Origin: Tiliqua scincoides | Taxonomy: Eukaryota > Chordata > Lepidosauria > Squamata > Scincidae | Direction: 5' to 3' | Length of the DNA stretch: 64,000 bases | Assembly (NCBI RefSeq): GCF_035046505.1 | Contig: NC_089829.1 | Coordinates: 7,939,156 to 8,003,155 of the forward strand | Part shown: positions 56,601 to 64,000 of the stretch, piece after piece | Numbering within the stretch: the stretch's first letter is position 1 | How the letters are laid out: every line of letters begins with the position of its first letter | The notes under the pieces: generated by a model | Database searches by the model: none | Told to the model about the DNA's origin: nothing | The model's input: only the letters and a program-made list of their open reading frames with translations | Translations under genes and position numbers: made by a program

Positions 56601-58190
56601 AAGGGTCCAATCCCCTCTTAAAGGCATCTAGGCCAGTTGCCATCACTACATCCTGTGGCAAGGAGTTCCACAGACTAATCACATGCTGGGTAAAGAAATA
56701 TGTTATTTGTTGTTACTCTCTCAACACTCAATTTTAGTGGATGTCTCCTGCTTCTGGTGTTGTCTGAGAGAGAGGGAACTGCTGTCTATCAACTCTATCC
56801 ATCCCCTGCATAATTTTGTGTGTCTCAATCATTTCACCCCTCAGGCGCCTCTTTTCTAGACTGAAGAGCCCCCCAAACGCTGTAGCCTTTTCTCATAAGG
56901 GAGGTGCCCCAGCCCAGTAGTAGTCTTAGGACACAATCCTAAGCCTTATGTCAATTCTTTCCAGCACTGGCATAGCAGTGCCAATGGGACACATGCTGCA
57001 TCCTGCAGTTGGGTGTCACTCACGGAGGCCTCCTCAAAGGAGGAGCTGCATTGCCCTTAAGTCAGTGCCGGAAAGCACTGACATAAGGGGTTAGGATTGC
57101 GCCCTTAGTCGCTCTCTTTTGCACCTTTTCCATTTCCACTATGTCCTTTTAGAGATGTGGTGACCAGAACTGGACACAATACTCCAGGTGCAGCCTTACC
57201 ATTGATTTGTACAACAGCATTATAATATTAGCTGTTTTGTTCTCAATACCTTTTCTAATGATCCCAAGCATAGAATTGGCCTTCTGCACTGCCGCCGTAT
57301 ATTGGGTCGACATTTTCATCAAGCTGTCCACCCCCCCCCCAAGATCTTTCTCCTGATTTGTCAGATAGCTCAGAACCCCTTAGCCTATATAAGAAATTTT
57401 GATTTTTTTCCCCCCAATGTACACTTTGCTGCCCATTCTGCCAGTTTGGAGAGAACCTTCTGGAGCTCCTCACAATCTCTTCTGGTCTTCACCAGTCGGA
57501 AAAGCTTGGTGTTGTCTGCAAACTTAGTCACCTCACTGCTCAACCCTGTCTCCAGGTCATTTATTAACAGGTTGAAAAGCAACGATCCCAAGACAGATCC
57601 TTGAGGCACACTGCTTTTCTCCTCTCTCCACTGTGAAGATTGCCCATTGACACTCACTTTATGTTTCCTGGTCCTCAACCAGTTCCTAATCCAGGAGTGG
57701 ACCTGCCCTCTAATTCCATGACTGTGCAGTTTTCTCAGCAACCTTTGGTGAGGGACTGTGTCAAACACCTTCTGAAAGTCCAGATATATAATATTCATGG
57801 TTTCTCCAGCATCCAAAGGGTTGTTGACCTTTTCAAAGAATTCTAAAAGATTTGTGAGGCAAGACTTACCCTTACAGAAGCCATGCTGATTCTCCCTCAG
57901 CAAGGCCTGTTTGTCTATGTGTTTTGAGATCCTATCTTTGATGAGGCATTCCACCATCTTACCTGGAACAGGCTGCCTGGCCTATAGTTTCCTGGGTCTC
58001 CTCTCCTTCCTTTGGTGTGACATTTGCTATCCTCCAATCCTCTGGCACTGTGGCCATTTTAAGGGACAGGTTGCATATTTTAGTCAAGAGATCAGCTACT
58101 TTGTTCCTCAGTTCTCTCTAATAACTCTTGGGTGGATGCCATCTGGGCCTGGTGACTTACTGATTTTTAATTTGTCAGTTAGGTTTAAAA
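56601..58190 (-). mobile_element. CR1 LINE with broken reading frame, split by an L-form element
   Basis: The minus strand encodes NKSPGPDGI-like sequence, FCKGKSCLTNLLEFFEKVN, IIYLDFQKVFDTVPHQRLLR, SVPQGSVLGSLLFNLLINDL and KFADNTKLFRLV. The catalytic F-A-D-D box of reverse transcriptase reads F-A-D-N here. The ORF2 end follows left of an L-form insertion (56929-57104). The 3' UTR is absent. It lies in TNFRSF14 intron 1. Confidence 0.9.
56929..57104. mobile_element. inverted-repeat element, L form, inside CR1, TTA target duplication
   Basis: GGACACAATCCTAAGCC to GGGGTTAGGATTGCGCCC, flanked by TTA at 56926-56928 and 57105-57107. The uninterrupted CR1 at 16-17 and 35 kb shows one TTA at this site (ATCTTAGTCGC on the minus strand), which proves the duplication. 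Confidence 0.9.
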
Positions 58191-58212
58191 CATCTTCTCT
58201 TTGTCTGACTTA

Positions 58213-58390
58213 GGGCCCAATCCTATCCAACCTTCTAGCACCAATGCAGCCATAAGGCAACCCCAAGGTAAGAGAACAAAACTTTCTTTACCTTGGGGAA
58301 GCCTTTGGGACTGACTGCCCTCCTAACCACAGATGGAGTGCATGTCCTGTTGGCGCAGCCCTCTTGCCACAGAGCTGAAAAGTTGGAGGC
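58213..58390. mobile_element. inverted-repeat element, L form, right end decayed
   Basis: GGGCCCAATCCTATCCAACC at the left, core AACTTTCTTTACCTTGGGG, ending near GAGCTGAAAAGTTGG. Confidence 0.65.
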
Positions 58391-58856
58391 AGCGGGTGGA
58401 CACTTGCGGGAGTCAAGGGAGCGCAGCTCCGGTCCGCTTTGGAGTTCTCAGGTGGAGCCCAGTCTAACCTAACAAAACCTTATTAGCTCTGATATATTTT
58501 CATCATCTGCTTTGTTTTTGTTTTCCCCACCAGCTGCTGGAGGAATTTAATTTAATTAATTAAAGGGCTTAATCCTATCCAAGGAGTGTGGGAGAAATGA
58601 CTAGTTGGACTGGGGTCTGCAGGGGTGTGTGTGTGTAATGTTCAGACTGGTTGTTCACAAAGTTGTTGTGACAGGTTGTTCCAAATTCTGTTGGCATGCT
58701 TACAAAGTTCATGAGTCCAATGATGGACCAGACAACATCCACCTACTGTCTCCAACATTGATCAGTGGCTGATCATTTATAATTATATATTGCTGTGTAT
58801 TAATAATATATTTTAAAGATCTACATTAATTAACAAAACGGATGGATGCCTAGGTG

Positions 58857-59600
58857 TTGGCTGGGCCCTTTGCCCAGCTTCGGTGGGTGCACCAGCTGCG
58901 GCTGTACCTGCCTCAGTCCGAGCTTGCCACAGTGGTCCATGCCATGGTGATATCAAGGTTAGACTATTGCAATGTGCTCTACATGGGGCTGCCCTTGAAG
59001 ACGGTCCGGAAGTTGCAATTAGTGCAGAATGTGACGGTTCGTGTGGTTGGTGGAGGTTGGTGGTTTGACTCTGTCACACCACTGCTCCGGCGGCTGCACT
59101 GGCTCCCGGTTCATTTCTGGGCCCAATTGAAGGTGCTGGTCTTGAACTTTAAAGCCCTAAACGGCTTGGGACCAGTGAATTTGAGAGACCACCTTCTTCC
59201 GTATAGCCCGGCCCATTCTCTTCGGTCAACAGAGAGGATCCTGTTGGTTGTGCCGCCATCAAGAGAGGTTAGGGGGATGGCGGCTAGAAATAGGGCCTTC
59301 TCGGTGGTGGCACCTGCACTGTGCAATTCCCTCCCCTTTGAGTTGCGAACAGCTCTTTCTCTGTTAACCTTCCAGAGAGGCCTGAAGACTTTTCTATTTC
59401 AAAAAGCCTTTGTTGTACGATGGCTGCTTTTAAACAATGCTTTTTTTATACTGCTGATTTTATTGTTGTTGATCTGTTGTTCTATTATTCATTTTATCAT
59501 TGTGTATTTTATAATATTTTAAGTGTTGTTAGCCACCTTGGGTGCCCTTCGAGGAGAAAGGCGGGTTACAAATCTATTAAATAAATAAATAAGATGAATA
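58857..59600 (+). mobile_element. L2-type LINE, ORF2 C-terminal fragment and 3' end
   Basis: An open frame of about 220 codons encodes ISRLDYCNVLYMGLPLKTVR, LRRLHWLPVHFWAQLKVLVL, LRSTERILLVVPPSREVRG and LLTFQRGLKTFLFQKAF, the L2 ORF2 C-terminus. It is followed by TAGCCACCTTGGGTGCCC and AAATAAATAAATAAG. 5'-truncated; lies in TNFRSF14 intron 1. Confidence 0.88.
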
Positions 59601-59609
59601 CAATGTAAT

Positions 59610-60600
59610 TAATAATACAGTTAATATTCCTGACCACTTCCTGCTCAATGATGTCACTTCTGGACCGCAGAAACACAGTTCAGGGCTGTGGCCAACAGCT
59701 ACTTGGGTCAAGGGAGATGCAAGTGGGACATTTTTGAGAACCACTGCACTAAAAGTACAGGAGTCCTACCCAAAGCAAAAACATAAAATAAAAATAATTA
59801 GTAGAGGGGGGCCCCTCAAAATTAGGGGAACCCCTGCAAAAGTGTTTCCAATTGGACCCCATAGCTCCAAAGACTGGCCCTGCTTGTTGTTCTCTAACTT
59901 CCCCATCCTCATCCATGGGACAAACAGTCCCTGTAGTGTTTATGTAGAGGCGCTGGTCTTAGCCTCAGTATGTTGGCAACAAGGCAGAGCACACTCTGCG
60001 TCTGCGCAAAGAGCACACTTGGCGCAGCCTTGGAAATCATGCTGAGTCTTCGCCCAGTGCCGGTAGGCAAGAGGATGTTATGAAGAAGCGCTTCTTATCA
60101 ATGTCAATGGAATTTGTGGTTAGCTAGAAAGCCGGCTAGAGACAGCTGGTTCCCAAACAGTATAACCTTCAGTAACTCTCTTTGTATTGCAAGGGATTGC
60201 AACACATGTTTAAGAATAAATAGAGCTTGGTAGAGGCGGAGCAACACACTCTCAGATCTGCTCTAGCCTCAGCCTCTCTGCATCCCTCTGAAATCTGTCT
60301 CCTGGCTCATTCATTGCTCTGCGCCTCGCTGTTCCTGTTCAGGTCTAAACTTTCTCAGTGCCTCTGCACTCCCACCAAACAACAAGGCCCCAGAAGCCTT
60401 GATTGTTTCCCATAGCAGCGTTGCGCTGCTACAGTCCCAAACTGGGCAACCCTTGGCTCCTGTTGGTTTTCCCCCAGAGATAAGTTTAAAAGTCCAATTC
60501 TCCTTCAGTGCAATCTGCAAGGAGGAATGCTCAGGTTGCTTAGAGAAGATTTGCTTCTCTAGCTCTCTGATGTTGAGTTCTTTATCCAGTGACAACTCAC
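59610..60600. other. TNFRSF14 intron 1, unassigned
   Basis: A hAT-like right end (TTTTGAGAACCACTGC) lies near 59732. The block around 60090-60400 has an AATAAATAGAGC motif and pyrimidine-rich repeats but no clear paired ends. No exon is recognised. Confidence 0.4.
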
Positions 60601-60609
60601 TCCTAATTT

Positions 60610-61075
60610 ACTACCAGTTCTACTACCACTACCACTACCATTACTACTACTACTAAACTGGTATTTAAATACCACCTTTCTTGGTCACTGGATTACAACT
60701 CTGACTTTAATCCAAGGCGGTTCACATAGGCAGGCTTTTTATAAACCCCCAAGTGTTTTTTGTGTTTTTTTTTAAAAACAGTAATCATAGAAGTTCTGTC
60801 TTTCAAGAACAAACTGCATTCCAGATGGATCTTTTCAGCCTAGTAATCCTTCTGGCCACCTCGCCTCCCACGCTGACAAACAGCTGCAGCCAACTCCTTG
60901 TCTCTCACCCGAGAGCAGTCCAGTTCAGCTTGTTGGCTTCTTGAGGTCTCACCGCTCATAGAAGCTTCCAGTGATCTTGAACCTTCAGATCACTTCAGGT
61001 GATAACCTTCAGGTGACCTTCAGATGTTATCTTTGGGCTTGATGGTGGCTCTACCCTCTAGACCAGACCTAATTT
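60610..61075 (-). repeat. tRNA-derived SINE with GGTAGAGCCTC-like head (copy 3 of 4)
   Basis: ACCACTACTACTAC-rich end, GGTATTTAAATACCACC, AGGCGGTTCACATAGGCAGG and GGTGGCTCTACCCTCTAGACC are the reverse of tail, body and head. It ends about 50 bp before TNFRSF14 exon 2. Confidence 0.75.
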
Positions 61076-61126
61076 AAACCTTTACCTCTGAGTTTTAACC
61101 TGGTTGTCTCTCATTCATTTTCCTAG

Positions 61127-61236
61127 GGATTCAAAAAGCATGGCTAGTGCAACACAAGCACTCAGTGGGAAAGCCACAAGTTGTGAATCCTGGGAGTATA
61201 AAATCAGTGAGGACTGCTGTGTGTTGTGTATGCCAG
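61127..61236 (+). CDS. TNFRSF14: TNFRSF14-like exon 2 (first cysteine-rich domain)
   Basis: Between a TCCTAG acceptor and a GTTAGT donor the frame gives MASATQALSGKATSCESWEY then KISEDCCVLCMPG. The SCE-x-YxxxxxCCxxCxPG pattern is the first cysteine-rich domain of TNF receptors and parallels human HVEM (SCKEDEYPVGSECCPKCSPG). Phase 1 at the donor joins exon 3. Confidence 0.85.
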
Positions 61237-61814
61237 GTTAGTGAGCATGGCTGCTTTGAACTGTAAGAACTATTTTTTCTAGACTGGTCAGCAGACTTTT
61301 CTAGCTGCTTCCATGAGTATGATATCAATGTAACTGCAATGGCTTCCTCCACAGAATTTTGGGATTTGTGATTGTGTAAGGGGGCTAAGAAGTCTCTGTT
61401 AGAAATTGTTAACTCCACTCAGAAAATGGTACAATTCTCACCATCCTTTGGGGAGAGTACATGACTGCAGTGGCGGAATCCCACTGCCATGGACCCCAGA
61501 CAGTGCCAGGGCAGGTGGGCTGGCGCAGGGGGTGGTTTGCGGGCAGGGAGGGAGAGGTCAGGGAGACATGTTGAGAGTGGGAGGGAGTGGATTCAGCAGC
61601 AGCAACTTGGACCAGATCCTATCCCTCATTTTCCAACCCGACAAGCCCATTGGCTATCTTTGGACTTGTGCCAGCAAAATGGCTGGGGTAAGTCCAAGGA
61701 GACCCAAAGATGATTGGCCAGCTTACCAGAACTAAACACAAACTGCAGGATGCCTGATGGTCCCCCTCCCACCACAACATTCAGTAGCCTCCATTGGTAT
61801 AGCTGTGTGCTATA

Positions 61815-61965
61815 ATTGGGCTGTTACCCTGCACATCCCTGATCTTGTCTGATCTTGGAAGCTAAGCAGGGTCAGGCCTGGTTAGTACTTGGATGGGAGA
61901 CCGCCTGGGAATACCGGGTGCTGTAGGCTTATACCATAGTCTTTCCAGACTGAAGGTTGCCAACC
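61815..61965 (+). mobile_element. 5S rRNA-derived SINE, near full length
   Basis: GATCTTGTCTGATCTTGGAA, GCTAAGCAGGGTCAGGCCTG, ACTTGGATGGGAGACCGCCT and ATACCGGGTGCTGTAGGC are the 5S rRNA body including the internal promoter. The tail TATACCATAGTCTTTCCAGA then CTGAAGGTTGCCAACC is not from 5S. It lies in TNFRSF14 intron 2. Not a functional 5S gene: the 5' end is altered and a tail replaces the T-run terminator. Confidence 0.9.
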
Positions 61966-62117
61966 AAGATCCATACTGATCCATATGGAAAACATGATTT
62001 AATCTCCAAATAGCTTCCAATCATTTGATACCGTGAAGGGATAATTGAGTTATTAACTAGCAACCTACCTAACGAAAAGAACTCCCGCTGTGTCACAAGC
62101 GCCACTCCTTGTTGCAG

Positions 62118-62243
62118 GATTCCGAGTCTTGGAACATTGCACCCGCAATTTGAGCACCATCTGCGAACCCTGTGCAGACGAGGCATTCACAGATCAGCCA
62201 AATGGACTGACACAGTGCTTCAGGTGTCGTGGTTGCGATCCAG
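62118..62243 (+). CDS. TNFRSF14: TNFRSF14-like exon 3 (second cysteine-rich domain)
   Basis: Between a TTGCAG acceptor and a GTAAAA donor the frame gives FRVLEHCTRNLSTICEPCAD, EAFTDQPNGLTQCFRCRGCD and P. The C-x(6)-C-x(2)-C spacing, the NGL-x-C motif and the ending CDP match human HVEM (YRVKEACGELTGTVCEPC, NGLSKCLQCQMCDP). HVEM is a type I membrane receptor for LIGHT, BTLA and CD160 that controls T-cell signalling. Later cysteine-rich, transmembrane and cytoplasmic exons would lie right of the window. Position after the HES5 cluster on the plus strand matches human 1p36. Confidence 0.9.
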
Positions 62244-62329
62244 GTAAAACAAAACAACAGGAGGATGGACGAGGGATGGCTGTGTCTCGGCTTTTTATTT
62301 CTTCTGATTATGCTTCGTTAACTATAATA

Positions 62330-62690
62330 ACAATAATAATAATAACAGGTATTTATATACCGCCTTTCTTGGTCTTTATTCAAGACTTTATTCAAGGCAG
62401 TTTACATAGGCAGGCTTATCTAAATCCCTTATTAAATAGGGATTTTTACAATTGAAAGAAGGTTCTTTCTTTCAAGAACCACTACATTCAGGTGTTTCGT
62501 TCCGATCTGGCTTCACATTCTGGCCTCCATCCTCCCACGCTCAGAGCAGATGGAATAGCTCGGCTTCAGCTTGTCAGCTGCTTCAAGGTCGCACGGTGCC
62601 GGCGGCCTCGAACCGGCGACCTTGTGGATGTTATCATCAGGCAGACGGAGGCTCTACCCTCTAGACCAGACCTCCTGCCCCTATAGAACA
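62330..62690 (-). repeat. tRNA-derived SINE with GGTAGAGCCTC head (copy 4 of 4)
   Basis: (AAT)n, GGTATTTATATACCGCCTTT and a CTCTACCCTCTAGACCAGAC then CTCCTGCCCC end are the reverse of the copy at 56240. It lies in TNFRSF14 intron 3. Confidence 0.85.
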
Positions 62691-63048
62691 GTTGAAGCTG
62701 CAGTGCTTAACTCTTTGCTCCAAAGAAAGGTTCAACATATGGATTAAAATGGCTTGAGCTATTTACTGATATTTTGTCTTGGATTTAAAGGAAAACACAG
62801 CCCAATGCTATCCTCCCTCTGTGCCAGCGGGGCATGTGCTCTGCTGTGGTAGGCTGTCGCAAAAGTGCTACAAAGCACATTGCAAAAGCGTAGGGCATGG
62901 AGGGGAGGGTGGGGAGGGAGTAGAATGGGGCAGGGTGGGGACATGGGGTAGGCAGAGTGGATCCACGGATCCATTTGGACGAGCACCAGAGATTCAGCAG
63001 GTGTAGGTCCTAGTAGACCCATTGCAGCGGCTGGGGCTTTCCCTAGGG

Positions 63049-63433
63049 CAGCGGTTCTCAAACTCCAAGGGTGTTTGAGCCCTGCAGTACGTCCTTGCGG
63101 GGGACGGGGGAGGCAGCAATGCGATTGCCAGGATCGCATCGCTGTGAAGGGGCACAGGGGCTTGGCTGGACTTACCAGAGCCTCCTGCAGCTTTCTGGGG
63201 GTGCACGGAGCCCAGCACCAGTTTCCACAGGGCGGCCCGAAGCACACCGACATTGAAAATATCGATTGTGACCCACTTCTGGTTTGCAATCAATATAAGT
63301 CCAGCCAAGCCCCTGAGCCCCTTCACAGTGACTTGATCGTAGCGATCGCGTTGCTGCCTCCCCCCCCTTTAAGGGGAAAGTGGCCAGGGATCTTTGGCTG
63401 GGGTGTCACAACGTCCTAGTTTGAGAACCTCTG
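63049..63433. mobile_element. hAT-type element, perfect 8-bp target duplication
   Basis: CAGCGGTTCTCAAACTCC to CTAGTTTGAGAACCTCTG, flanked by the palindromic CCCTAGGG at 63041-63048 and 63434-63441. Confidence 0.9.
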
Positions 63434-63650
63434 CCCTAGGGCAAGGGGACAAATGGGACTCCCAGACAGGAAAATTCCCCCACAGGATACAGCGCAAGCT
63501 TTGCTGGCCGAGGGGAATTCCAATAGGATTGAACGGATAGACTTTTTACTTTAAAATCACTTAATAAGAAATAATGTTAATTAACTGGTTACAATAGCAA
63601 CTATATGCACGTCTTAAGGGTCATATAAGTCTATGTAGGAACCCTCTTAC

Positions 63651-64000
63651 AGTTCAATCCTAACCTTTGCTGGAATGGGCAGGCTAGCTGGCCTGCCCCG
63701 TATCCAGCGTGGGGTTGGGGCTGCCTGTGGCTCAGTCTGGGGCAAGAGGAATTCATTCCCCTTACCCCGGGTAATGCGGCAGCTGCCCCAATGAGTCTAT
63801 TTGGATCTGCACCACCGGAAGAGGTGGCAGATCCAAGCAACCTGGCGCTCAGCTGACTTACCCGGGAGTGGGCTTTGGATCCGGTCCAAGTGCCAGATCC
63901 TGACCCTGACACCCACTCGGCTCCGGTCCGCCTACAGGTCCGTCCACTGCCCTCCCTCTCCCTGTCCTGGAACACCCCTGTTCCAGCCTCCCCCTGCCCT
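63651..64000. mobile_element. inverted-repeat element, C form, cut by window end
   Basis: CAGTTCAATCCTAACCTTTG, GCTGGAATGGGCAGGC and CATTCCCCTTACCCCGGG parallel the start of the C form at 53.49 kb. Confidence 0.6.

Noticed and set aside
58854-59522. Open frame of 222 codons as a novel gene
   Set aside because: The sequence is the L2 LINE ORF2 C-terminus with an L2-type 3' tail.
59770-60420. Possible solo LTR of an old retrovirus-like element
   Set aside because: A TATA-like AATAAATAG and pyrimidine-rich sequence are present, but no paired TG...CA ends or target duplication could be seen.
61815-61965. A functional 5S rRNA gene
   Set aside because: The 5' end is altered and a SINE tail replaces the T-run terminator; a second copy with the same tail is at 20.15 kb.

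Overview
The window looks like nuclear DNA of a squamate reptile (lizard or relative). The repeat content supports this: CR1 and L2 LINEs, tRNA-derived SINEs, and two copies of a 5S-rRNA-derived SINE of the type reported from lizards. Genes are intron-bearing vertebrate genes and most of the rest is interspersed repeats. The species cannot be fixed from the sequence.

Layout. (1) About 1-9.9 kb holds the 5' part of PANK4 on the minus strand: coding exons 3, 2 and 1 and a CpG-island promoter. The rest of the gene lies left of the window. (2) About 12.9-49.4 kb is a cluster of three intact three-exon HES5-type bHLH-Orange-WRPW repressor genes: HES5 itself (minus, about 15 kb), a second paralogue (minus, about 24-26 kb) and a third (plus, about 47-48 kb). 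(3) About 54.8-62.2 kb holds the first exons of a TNF-receptor gene on the plus strand, best read as TNFRSF14 (HVEM). The order and orientation PANK4(-), HES5(-), TNFRSF14(+) match human 1p36.

The three HES genes share one promoter plan: an ATTGG (reverse CCAAT) box, a TGTGGGAAAC RBPJ/CSL site, then a TATAAATA box about 50 bp on. A further GTTCCCAG/TTTCCCAC-type module lies 150-190 bp upstream. This is the layout expected of direct Notch targets. The main unexpected observation is that parts of this promoter recur in gene-free places in the same interval (19.2-19.5, 35.9-36.1, 43.4-43.6, about 30.8 and perhaps 40.85 kb). No bHLH, Orange or WRPW exon was recognised beside them. They read as remains of further HES5-like copies, or promoters kept as Notch-responsive enhancers.

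A second unexpected point: the candidate signal-peptide exon of TNFRSF14 sits on what looks like a CR1 LINE 3' end, including its terminal 8-bp repeats. Other structure: a very common inverted-repeat element family with TTA/TAA target duplications in short, medium and long forms; several hAT-type elements with perfect 8-bp target duplications; a LINE and a 5S-derived SINE with the same 3' tail; a triplicated unit at 29.75-30.31 kb; and a long compound microsatellite with a 180-bp higher-order period. All calls come from reading the sequence; no database search was run.
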